Assembly: GCA_963718635.1 (NCBI GenBank)
Contig: OY970367.1
Coordinates: 3,720,001 to 3,784,000 of the forward strand
Reading direction: 5' to 3'
From: JAIOQJ01 sp963718635
GTDB taxonomy: Bacteria > Planctomycetota > Planctomycetia > Gemmatales > Gemmataceae
Length of the DNA: 64,000 nt
The stretch's first letter is position 1. Each line of letters starts with the position of its first letter. Positions 48,544 to 57,148 of this stretch are shown piece after piece. The position numbers were made by a program, and so were the translations under genes. The notes beneath the pieces are model-generated. The model searched no databases and was not told where the DNA came from. It was given only the letters and a program-made list of their open reading frames with translations.

Positions 48544-49752
48544 ATGCAGACGTTTCGCTCGTTGCGGCATCGGAACTATCGGCTTTACTTCATCGGGCAG
48601 ACGATTTCGCTCGTCGGTTCGTTGATGCAGTCAACCGCACTGCAGTGGTTGGCCTATCACCTCACGAACCAGTCGAAATGGCCTGCCTTTCTGATGATCG
48701 CCATGATCGGCCCCACCCTGCTGCTGGGCGCCTGGTCGGGGTCCTTGGCTGATCGCCATCGCAAACGCTCGCTGATCGTCGGAACGCAACTTGCCTTTCT
48801 ATGCAGTGCCACTCTCTTGACGGTTCTTTCTTTCGCCGGGCTCATTCACATCTGGTTGTTGCTGGTGCTGATGTTCTGCCATGGCGTCATCCAAGCGATT
48901 GATCTGCCGACGCGGCTGGCGTTCGTTCCCGACCTCGTCGACCGCGATGATCTCATCAACACAGTGGCGCTTAATTCGGTGCAGTTCAATGTCGCCCGCG
49001 CTGTGGGGCCGGCCATTGCCGGGGTGTTGCTCGCCACGCTTGGATACGCCTTCTGCTTTCTCATTAACGCCATCAGCTACGTAGCCGTGGTGATAGCGCT
49101 GCTGATGATGAAAGACTTCCGCGAACGCAGCAAGCCGCACCATTCAGCGCCTAGAGTCAGCGGCCTATCGGTTTTGCGAAGTGAGCCGAGGTTGCTGCTG
49201 CTCATTCTGCTGGCAGGTGTAGTGGCCGTAGCCGGCTGGCCCCTGCAGATTTTACTACCGGCCTTCTCCAAGGAAATCCTTCATCGCGAAGCAGATGGCT
49301 ATAGCATCATGCTCAGTGCCATTGGCATCGGGGCTATATTCGCCGCTCTCACGGCCGCGACCTATGGCACGGTGCCGCGGCAGTCGCGCTTGCTCAAGAC
49401 AGGTCTTTGTTGCGTCTGCATCGGCCTGGGCTGCCTGTCGCAGATGCACGAACTTTGGTCTGCATCGATTTGCTGCGGCTTGTTCGGCTACGGCATGATT
49501 CTCTTTTTCGCGACGGGACAGGGCATTGTGCAGCTCGGGGCCACTGATGAACATCGCGGCAAGATCATGGGCTTCTGGGCGATGATGCTCAGCGGCGGCG
49601 CGCCGGTCGGCAATCTCTTCTTCGGCCCTGCCGCCGACCAATGGGGCGTAGCCGCGATGATTATGGTGCAGTCCATATTGATCGCCGTGGCCCTTATATT
49701 GGTTGTCGTCAAAGGCGCCGCGTGGATTGGCACGCCTTCACAAAACTTGTAA
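48544..49752 (+). CDS. MFS transporter (EntS/MFS_3-like)
   Basis: The 402-residue membrane protein has about twelve hydrophobic segments. It begins MQTFRSLRHRNYRLYFIGQT, the typical opening of this MFS group. The loop signature is LADRHRKRSLIVGTQ, and the second segment group is VQFNVARAVGPAIAGVLLA. It is probably a drug or siderophore exporter; the substrate is unknown. The ATG is followed directly by a family-like sequence, so the start is secure. Its C-terminus lies 48 bases before the hybrid kinase. The 276-base gap upstream holds no other gene I can support. Confidence 0.92.
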   Translation: MQTFRSLRHRNYRLYFIGQTISLVGSLMQSTALQWLAYHLTNQSKWPAFLMIAMIGPTLLLGAWSGSLADRHRKRSLIVGTQLAFLCSATLLTVLSFAGLIHIWLLLVLMFCHGVIQAIDLPTRLAFVPDLVDRDDLINTVALNSVQFNVARAVGPAIAGVLLATLGYAFCFLINAISYVAVVIALLMMKDFRERSKPHHSAPRVSGLSVLRSEPRLLLLILLAGVVAVAGWPLQILLPAFSKEILHREADGYSIMLSAIGIGAIFAALTAATYGTVPRQSRLLKTGLCCVCIGLGCLSQMHELWSASICCGLFGYGMILFFATGQGIVQLGATDEHRGKIMGFWAMMLSGGAPVGNLFFGPAADQWGVAAMIMVQSILIAVALILVVVKGAAWIGTPSQNL

Positions 49753-49800
49753 TTCAACAGCTACCCTATCTTAGGCGGCCTTTGAGCGGAGAAGGCAACC

Positions 49801-52800
49801 ATGCCTCGCATTTTGATCGCGGCCGACGAAAACGCCCGAATCAACTGGAAGGCGGTCATTGCAACCGCCGGATGCGAGCTCGTTCCAGCGCGCGACCCGG
49901 TCGCAGCTATCCGCCTGCTCAAAGAATCAACCATCGATTTAATCGTCAGCGATGGCGATCTCGAATTCTGCCGGCGGATCAAAGCAGGCGCTGCCGGCGC
50001 CCCTCCGAATATTCTGATGCTCTATGGCGCCGATCCCGCTGAAATGTTGCGAGCGCTGGAAGCCGGCGTCCAAGGATTTTTGTCCGCCGATCTCGACTCA
50101 GCGACACTATCAGCACGATTGCGGGCAATGTTGGCATCCAACGCTCCGGTGATGATTGATCCGGTGCAACTGACCAAAGTGCTGAGCGCAGCAGTCGACG
50201 ACGTTGCCCATTTGAATGGACGCCATCAACGGGAGATGGAACATCGCCGGTTGGCCGAACTCGCGTTGCAAGCGACAATGCGCCGGCACCGGTCGCTCGT
50301 CGTCGCTACTTCGCAGATTATCTGGACTACTGATGCCGATGGTCAAGTCGTCGATGACATTCCTTCATGGCGCAACTTCACGGGTCGCACGCGCGACCAG
50401 CTACAAGGTTGGGGCTGGCTAGCGGACGTCCATCCTGCCGATCGCGAGCGAACCGCCAAAGCGTGGTCGAAGGCAGTCGCGGGACGGAGCAAATACGAAG
50501 TGGAATATCGGCTTCGGCGGGCCGACGGCGTTTATCGGCATGTGCATGTGCGCGGAGTGCCAATCTCAGACGCTCAGGATTGGACCGAGCGATATTGGGA
50601 AAATGTCGAGATGTCCGCTCCGAACGCGGTCCTCGTTCCAGTTGGCACGCCGATTCGGGAATGGGTCGGCGTCTGCACCGATGTGACCGAGCAAAAGGAA
50701 GCCGAGGCAGCGCTTGTCTACGAACGAGATTTGCTCCATGCCCTGATGAATCATGTGCCGGATGCCATTTACTTCAAAGATAGTGAAAGCCGTTTCATCC
50801 GAGTGAATCGCGCGCTGGCAGCACGCTTCGGCCTAACCGATCCCGCGATTGCAGTCGGTAAAACCGATTTCGATTTCTTCACCGCCGATCATGCCCGCCG
50901 GGCGCTGCACGATGAACAAGAAGTCATCCGCAGCGGCGTGCCGATCATCGGCGCGGACGAGCGCGAGGCCTGGCCCGACGGAACGTTCAGTTGGGCTTCA
51001 ACGACGAAGCTGCCCTTACGCAACGGCGTCGGCGGCATTGTAGGAACCTTCGGCATCTCACGCGACATTACCCGCAACAAGCAGGCGGAAGCGGAACTGC
51101 AAAAAGCGAAGCTGGCCGCGGAGAGCGCCAACCGCGCCAAGAGCGAATTTCTCGCGAATATGAGCCATGAAATACGCACGCCGATGAATGCGATCATCGG
51201 CATGACGGAACTGCTGAGCGACACCGAACTCGGCGGCGAGCAACGCGAATACCTGGAAATGGTGCGCAAGTCGGCTGATTCATTGCTCAGTCTGATTAAC
51301 GACATTCTCGATTTCTCCAAGATTGAAGCGGGCAAGCTCGATCTCGAACATGCAGACTTCCAATTGCGGGACACGATCGGCAATACGTTGAACACCCTAT
51401 CGCTGCGTGCCTATCAGAAAGGTTTAGAGCTCGTCTGCCATGTCGCGCACGATGTTCCCGACGACCTCGTTGGCGATGCCGGCCGACTACGGCAAGTGAT
51501 TACCAACCTCGTCGGCAATGCGTTAAAGTTCACGGAAAAGGGCGAAGTGCTCGTCGATGTCTCCCTTGACAATGCGGAAGACAAACTGGCGCCAAGGTTG
51601 CATTTCTCCGTACGCGACTCGGGTATTGGCATAGCGCCGGCCAAGCTGAAGGCGATCTTTGCGCCCTTTACTCAAGCCGACAGTTCGACCACTCGCCGCT
51701 ACGGCGGCACCGGACTCGGCCTAACAATCTCCTCGCGTCTCGTCGAACTGATGGGCGGCCGCATCTGGGTAGATAGCGAAGTCGGCGTCGGCAGCACTTT
51801 TCATTTCACCGCCGGCTTTGCGATCGGCCAAACGCCATCGGAAGCGAGACGCGCCCGGAAATGGAGAGGTTGAAAGGGCTCCATGCACTGATCGTCGACG
51901 ACAACGCCACCAACCGCCGCATTCTGGAAGAGACGCTGACGCTGTGGGAGATGCACCCCATTTCCGTAGAGAGCGGGTCGGCCGCTCTTGATGCGCTCGA
52001 TCGAATCAGGGTCCCCTTTCAACTGATTCTGCTTGATGCCCATATGCCTGAAATGGACGGCTTCACCCTGGCCCGCCGAATGCGCGGCCGACCCGATGTA
52101 CAGGCCGCCAAGCTCGTGATGCTGACTTCCGGGGGCCAACCGGGCGATGCCGCGCAATGCAAGGAGCTGGGATTCGCCGCCTATTTAACCAAGCCCGTAA
52201 AGCAGAACGAACTATCGCGGACGTTGTTGCGCGTCCTTGATTCCGAAAACGCGGTGGCGGAGAGCATCTCGCAGCCAACAAGCACGCCAACCCCACCCGT
52301 TCGATCGTTGCGGATTCTCCTGGCCGAGGATAATCCGATGAACCAGAAGCTGGCCGTTCGCCTCCTGGAGAAGCAGGGGCACCGGGTCGCCATTGCCAAC
52401 AACGGGCGCGAAGCGCTGGCCGCCCTGGCCTCATCTGCAGAGCACTACGACATCGTCTTGATGGATGTGCAGATGCCCGAGATGGATGGCTTAGAGACGG
52501 CGTCGGCTATCCGCGCCCGTGAAAAGGCTGTCGGCGGCCATATGCCGATCATCGCCATGACTGCCTATGCTATGTCCGGCGATCGGGAAAAATGCCTGGC
52601 AGCCGGTATGGACGCCTATCTCTCCAAACCGATTCGTCCCAACGAACTCTTCAAACTGATTGCCGAACTCGTGCCCGCCGTCACGAGCGAACAGCCAGCG
52701 CCCGAAAAGCCCACTTCGCACGTCGCCAACGACCTGATCGATTGGAAACGCGCTCTCGAACACATGCGCGGCGACTCGGAGTTACTGCGCGAGCTTATCG

Positions 52801-53081
52801 GAATTTTTCTCGCCGAGCTTCCCAAATGGTTAGGGGAGCTTCGTGAAGCCATAGCCAAAGGCGACTTTGAGCAAGTCCGCCGCACCGCCCATACGTTGAA
52901 GGGTTCGGTTGCCACTTTCGCCGCCGATAAGGTCCACGCCGCCACTCTCTTCCTCGAAACAATGGCGCGCGAAGGACGTCTCGATGACGGCGCCAAGACC
53001 TTGGCAGACATCGAAACCGAACTCGAACTGCTGCACCCATTGCTGAAGGCGTTCGCCGATGGCGATAAATCACAGCGCTGA
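49801..53081 (+). CDS. Hybrid histidine kinase with receiver and HPt domains, split by a frame change
   Basis: The first frame (49801-51873, 690 residues) holds a receiver-like domain (1-112, probable acceptor Asp51), two PAS domains (about 174-300 and 312-430), HisKA with His456 (MSHEIRTPMNAIIG) and HATPase_c (Asn569, DSGIGI, GGTGLGL). The second frame (51861-53081, 406 residues) holds receiver 1 (Asp59, Lys111), receiver 2 (Asp202, Lys256) and an HPt domain (His344, RTAHTLKGS). The two overlap by 13 bases within the linker where family members are continuous. A shift at the GCGCCC (51851-51856) would fuse them into about 1093 residues. It is a multistep phosphorelay sensor. A true two-gene arrangement, starting at ATG 51861, is less likely but possible. 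No membrane segment is seen. Confidence 0.88.
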
Positions 53082-53543
53082 ACTCCTGGTGGCGGTGGGC
53101 CTCCCGGCCTGTCTGCCGAAATCGCTCCGCTGCGCAGAGCCTTCGCATCGCGGCAACTGGTTTCGCATTTCCCCCACGCGTTTTCCCTCGTTTGACGCTC
53201 TGCGTCGAACGTCTTAATCGACGCTCTGCGTCGATCATGCTTAACACTCTCAAATCTACTGAGGTAAAGGTTTCAATCAGATAAACGCTGTCTTAGCTTT
53301 TGCCGGTATCTTTTTGTCCTGTCTTAATTTCGTTGCTTTCATTCCGCATTCCGAATTCCGAAAGGCGCCCTCAAAACCGGAAATGTTTTTTACGTTGCTT
53401 GCAATTAAGAGGCAAACTGGTGCTATGTAGACTAAACTTGTACAAGATCGAGTCCAGGTCGATAATTCTTCTTACTTGCCTATCCAGGGACTTCAGCAGA
53501 ATTTCTCAGTTGCGTTGGCGCCGTTTTATAAGGGGATGCGAAG
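53082..53543. other. Intergenic region with half R2 repeat
   Basis: A half copy of repeat family R2 (CGCTCCGCTGCGCAGAGC, 53123-53140) follows the kinase. Farther on, CGACGCTCTGCGTCG-type words repeat near 53194-53236, and ATTCCGCATTCCGAATTCCG, also seen in part near 19400 and 19540, occurs at 53341-53360. TTTTATAAGG near 53526 is close to the next start and may be part of its promoter. No gene was found. Confidence 0.5.
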
Positions 53544-54935
53544 ATGGCGGAAATTCCGGCTTACGCCCAGTGGATGAAGGATACCTCTTCGCTGCTCAGG
53601 CCGCGTAGCGACTATTTGAAGAAGCTCGATACCGCCTTGAAGACCTACGACTCCTCGAAAACGCAAGGCAACCGCGACGCTCTCAAAATCGCTTTCGATC
53701 GTTGGCGCTTCGAACAAACCAAGGATGGCAAAGATTGGCGTACGAGCGTTCGCAACCAGAAGGGCGCGGTGACGAATCTCTACCGGGCCTTGAACGATCT
53801 CGACCACCGCAGGCTCAGCGCGGCGGAACTCGAGGCCCTGAAGTACATCAGCCGCATGCAGGCATTGGCGCTGCAGAAGCAATTTCTCGGCAGACTGATG
53901 AGTTTCAAAAGCAGTACGCTTGTCGGCATGGCCCAGGGCGCAGGCACTCGATGGCAGCAATTCAAAAGCGGCGTGAGTTCCGTATCGAGTGCGGTCTCGA
54001 CCGGGGGCGATCTCCTTCAAGGCAGCGGACGCGTCGGCGCGCAGAAAGCGGTCACGAAAGTGATTCACGATAAGATCCTGGAATTCTTCAAGGCTCTTTG
54101 TCCCGGCGTCAATCCCGACAATGTATTTGCCGCCTTGCATCTGGGCAGCACGGCCACCGTGGCCGCCGATTTGGCGCCGTTCATGGGCGTGATCTCCTCA
54201 AGCGGCAAGGCCGTCACTGCCTGGATCGGCGTTGCCTGCAGTGCGTGGTCGAAATATAAGATCGCCGACACGCGCTTTGCCTTTGCGCCGAAGGACCCGG
54301 AGGCCGCGTTCGATAGTTTGCTGGTCCTGTTGCAGCGAGAGTTGCTTTCGCAAACCGGCAAAGCCACCGTCGCCACGACGGCCTTCACAGGCAAGGTTCT
54401 TGGCGGCTTCGCCGATTTCGGCGCTGTCACCGGCCCAATCGTTGGGCTTTTGGAAACGCTGGCCGGCATCTTCCAGACGATCGTCGAATATGTGCGCGAC
54501 TACAACGAATGCAAAGCGGCCAACGAGCTGCTGCGCATCGGCGCCCTCAGCCTCGATCTCTTCGGCGTCTGCCCGATCATGGGCTGCTACTTCCTGCTGA
54601 TGCAGGATCACAGCACGATCATCAACTTTGCCGTGGGCGACTACGGCACGCCCAACTTCGTTTTCGACGTCGAGCGCCTGATCGAAAAAATTCAACCGGT
54701 TCTCGACAAAGCCCGTGAGTACGTTAAGGCGTCTCGTCTCGAAATTGCGGGGCTCGAAAAGGCGAAAGGGATCGCCGAGGAGAACTGGAGTGTCAAGAGT
54801 AAGTTCTCCAAGCTGACCGGCCTGAAACAGCACGTCCAGGATTCGATCGCCGACAAAATCGACAATTGGGTGGCGAAACCCGAAAAACCACCGAAGGTCG
54901 ACAAGTTGCGCATCGTCGGCTTCGGGTCGGGTTGA
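53544..54935 (+). CDS. Large helical protein of unknown function, next to a SUKH gene
   Basis: The 463-residue protein starts MAEIPAYAQWMKDTSSLLRP. It has amphipathic helices (about 20-140), then a hydrophobic, glycine-rich middle (LHLGSTATVAADLAPFMGVI and GFADFGAVTGPIVGLLETLAGIF at about 195-315, and LFGVCPIMGCYFLL). A charged helical tail (about 385-450) follows. There is no signal peptide. The hydrophobic middle resembles pore-forming or membrane-inserting proteins in composition only; I recognise no family. The gene 270 bases downstream encodes a SUKH (SMI1/KNR4-type) protein, a common immunity fold, so a toxin-immunity relation is conceivable but unproven. Confidence 0.75.
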   Translation: MAEIPAYAQWMKDTSSLLRPRSDYLKKLDTALKTYDSSKTQGNRDALKIAFDRWRFEQTKDGKDWRTSVRNQKGAVTNLYRALNDLDHRRLSAAELEALKYISRMQALALQKQFLGRLMSFKSSTLVGMAQGAGTRWQQFKSGVSSVSSAVSTGGDLLQGSGRVGAQKAVTKVIHDKILEFFKALCPGVNPDNVFAALHLGSTATVAADLAPFMGVISSSGKAVTAWIGVACSAWSKYKIADTRFAFAPKDPEAAFDSLLVLLQRELLSQTGKATVATTAFTGKVLGGFADFGAVTGPIVGLLETLAGIFQTIVEYVRDYNECKAANELLRIGALSLDLFGVCPIMGCYFLLMQDHSTIINFAVGDYGTPNFVFDVERLIEKIQPVLDKAREYVKASRLEIAGLEKAKGIAEENWSVKSKFSKLTGLKQHVQDSIADKIDNWVAKPEKPPKVDKLRIVGFGSG

Positions 54936-54991
54936 TGATCGACTGCGCGAAATGGCTGCCAAGCGCTCCGCAGAGCGTCGAGGCTAACCCT

Positions 54992-55138
54992 CGTTACCAG
55001 GCTCTGCCTGGTAACGGGTCGTCGAGGCTCTGCCTCGATGATTTCAACACGGCGAGTTGCTTACCTTTTTAGGGAGCCATTCTCGACCGCGACCCGCGAG
55101 GCAATGCCTCGACGACCCGTCACTAGGCAGAGCCTAGT
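54992..55138. repeat. Array of four small hairpins forming a larger inverted repeat (family R6)
   Basis: Hairpins with 3-base loops lie at 54992-55016 (CGTTACCAGGC-tct), 55022-55038 (TCGAGGC-tct), 55097-55111 (CGAGGC-aat... mirrored) and 55122-55138 (ACTAGGC-aga). The first pair and the last pair are reverse complements of each other over about 46 bases. Where the two halves differ (CAGGC/GCCTG against TAGGC/GCCTA) both strands of the stem change together. No gene lies in 54936-55204. Confidence 0.88.
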
Positions 55139-55204
55139 AACGAGAACCAAAGACTGGTAACGAGAAAATGTCCCCATGTGTTTTGTGCTAGCAGAATTTT
55201 GCAC

Positions 55205-55695
55205 ATGAACAGTATCGAAGGTGCGTATCGTCATTTTCTGGATGAGCGTTTCGCGTTGCCGTCGGAGGCACAGGTCGCTGAACTTGAGGCAAGGTGGCAC
55301 ATCGAGCTGCCGCCAGATTATCGCCAATTCCTGTTGCAATACAACGGCGGATATTTTACCGAACCACAGATCATTTCATCAGCCCCGGACTGTCCAACAG
55401 ACCGTTTGAATAATTTAGGAGGAATCGGTGCTAGCCACCCGTCAGCGGAATTAGGGGGATTACGCACGGATACAACCCTAATTTGTTCGAAAACAATGAG
55501 CCGCCAATTATTCTGCCCATCGGTTATACCTTAATGGGTAATCTCATTTATTTGGTCACTGAAGCCGAAGGTCGGGGAACCATCGGCATGAAGATAGCCT
55601 TTGAAAGCAAGTTCTTTGATCTTGCTGAAGGAATCGAAGCATTCTTCGCGCTGTTGCGAATGCCAGCCGAGACCCGCGACAATTATCGCAGTTAG
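55205..55695 (+). CDS. SUKH (SMI1/KNR4) family protein, frameshifted
   Basis: From ATG 55205 (MNSIEGAYRHFLDER) the first frame has AELEARWHIELPPDYRQFLL and QYNGGYF, the SUKH signature in which a Leu-Pro-x-Asp-Tyr turn and YNGG follow the first helices. The second frame continues LFENNEPPIILPIGYTLMG and NLIYLVTEAEGRG to NYRS. They meet at the G5 run at 55454-55458; six Gs give ELGGITHGYN-like continuity into NPNLFENNEPP. Repaired length is about 163 residues, normal. SUKH proteins are often immunity proteins of polymorphic toxins; otherwise they have general binding roles. The partner here might be the gene at 53544. Confidence 0.85.
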
Positions 55696-55871
55696 GCGAA
55701 GGCAATGGGACGCAGCTCAATTCCGGCTCGAATTGAGCTACGCCGCCTTTCATTTCCCTTGGGGAAGAGTGGAAGCGCAGCTCCCGATTTGCCAAATTCG
55801 TCTGTCGCTCCCTGACACCAAAACATCACGATTCCTCGTCAACCACTGGACGTTGCTTCGGCAGCGCCTAA

Positions 55872-55877
55872 TATAAT
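55872..55877 (+). promoter_or_regulatory. Candidate -10 box of rplC
   Basis: TATAAT lies 40 bases before the rplC start. No good -35 box at 16-18 bases is visible (TTGCTT is only 13 away). It supports an own promoter for rplC. Confidence 0.4.
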
Positions 55878-55917
55878 CGGTTCCAGAATTCGTTAATTGC
55901 GCACGAGGTTGCCAGCC

Positions 55918-56619
55918 ATGCCACTCGGTTTAATCGGTACTAAAGTCGGGATGACGCAGGTTTACGAAGAAAACGGGCAGGCGGCGCCGGTGACGGTGTT
56001 GCAACTCGGGCCTTGTCCTATCTTGCAAGTGCGCACGCAAACCCGCGATGGCTACGATGCGCTGCAGCTTGGTTTCAAAGATAAGCCGCGTAGCAAAGCG
56101 ACCCGCGCGGAACGCGGCCATGTTTCGAACAGCATGGAATCAAAGCGGCGCAAGGCGCGCGCCGGCGTCGATTCGCCGAAAAAGGCCGACGTTGAACCGC
56201 AACGCTACATCCGCGAGTTTCGACTGGCCACGGCTGCCACGCTGGAAGTCGGCCATCAGCTGACCGTCGCTGAAGTGTTCACCGACATCAAATCGGTAGA
56301 CGTCATCGGCACGACCAAAGGCCGAGGCACCGCCGGCGTTATCAAACGGCACGGCTTCGGCGGCATGCCCGGCGCTCACGGCGCCAAGAAAGTCCACCGC
56401 GAGCCCGGCTCCACTTCATCGCTCGCCAGCAACCGCGGCAGCGGTCGCCCGAAGAAAGGCAAGCGCCTCGCCGGTCGCTACGGCGCCGAACGCGTCACCA
56501 TCCGCAACCTGCGCGTCATTCGAGTCGATGTCGAAAACAACCTCCTCCTCGTCTTCGGCGCGGTACCGGGATACAACGGCGCCGTCGTCATGGTTCGGCC
56601 GACGAATTTCAAGAGCTAA
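55918..56619 (+). CDS. rplC: 50S ribosomal protein L3
   Basis: From ATG 55918 (MPLGLIGTKVGMTQVYEENG) the 233-residue protein has the L3 N-terminal barrel, the central GTTKGRGTAGVIKRHGFGG loop region, and HGAKKVHREPGSTSSLASNR, matching the conserved H-G-S-x-x-H-R-x-x-G-S region near the methylated Gln. GKRLAGRYGAERVTIRNLRV closes it. L3 binds the peptidyl-transferase area of 23S rRNA and begins 50S assembly. Unlike the usual S10 operon, no rplD follows; instead an intrinsic terminator ends the unit at once. The 7-residue extension from 55897 is not typical. Confidence 0.97.
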   Translation: MPLGLIGTKVGMTQVYEENGQAAPVTVLQLGPCPILQVRTQTRDGYDALQLGFKDKPRSKATRAERGHVSNSMESKRRKARAGVDSPKKADVEPQRYIREFRLATAATLEVGHQLTVAEVFTDIKSVDVIGTTKGRGTAGVIKRHGFGGMPGAHGAKKVHREPGSTSSLASNRGSGRPKKGKRLAGRYGAERVTIRNLRVIRVDVENNLLLVFGAVPGYNGAVVMVRPTNFKS

Positions 56620-56652
56620 AACGGTTACGACGCTCGTTTGCAGCATTTATCA

Positions 56653-56706
56653 AAACCCGAAGCCAAAGCTAGGAAGAACAATCCTCGCTTAGGCTTCGGG
56701 TTTTTT
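56653..56706 (+). terminator. Intrinsic terminator of rplC
   Basis: AAACCCGAAGCC (56653-56664) pairs with GGCTTCGGGTTT (ends 56703) around a 27-base loop, followed by T6 at 56701-56706. The loop itself can also fold weakly. It is the clearest Rho-independent terminator in the window, placed 33 bases past the rplC stop. Confidence 0.9.
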
Positions 56707-56844
56707 GCGTTACGGGGAATGGCTTGGCAACATGTTACTAGGGAGAGGGTTTCAGCCAAAAAAGATACAAATAGGTATCATGATTAACTTCAAGTTCTTG
56801 ATACCCCGCTGACCGCTTTCGCTCCAGGCGAAGCGGTCGAGCCT

Positions 56845-56969
56845 TCAGGCCTGGAAGTCGTAATCGGTTTCTTCGGCCAGCTGGGCGAGCACCTGCTTCC
56901 ATAGCGACTGCAGCACAAATAGCGAATAGCCGCAATCGCCGCCGACGTGCTCTTCGATTTTGAGTCCCA
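56845..56969 (-). pseudogene. Fragment of the MWIFTKHGFF-type small protein family
   Basis: On the minus strand this piece reads GLKIEEHVGGDCGYSLFVLQ, then SLWKQVLAQLAEETDYDFQA and a stop. It matches the middle of the intact family member at 62878-63249 (GTDYAYRLFVPKPVWAQVLA, then ALAEETDYDNF). Neither a proper N-terminus nor the usual C-terminus is present. It is a decayed remnant. The rest of the 56707-57148 gap shows no gene. Confidence 0.75.
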
Positions 56970-57148
56970 GGCAAGTCGGTAAATTGTTTCTTTTCAGCCG
57001 CCGGCCGCACTCCGATCACTCGGAGGCCGGAAGGCTTCATCGATTCTTCACCATATCTTGGGCGATGGCACTTGTGCCCTTTGTAACATTCCTACTCGCT
57101 AAGCCCGCTGCACTCGCGATGACTCGTTTTTTGTTTCGGGAGAAGTTC

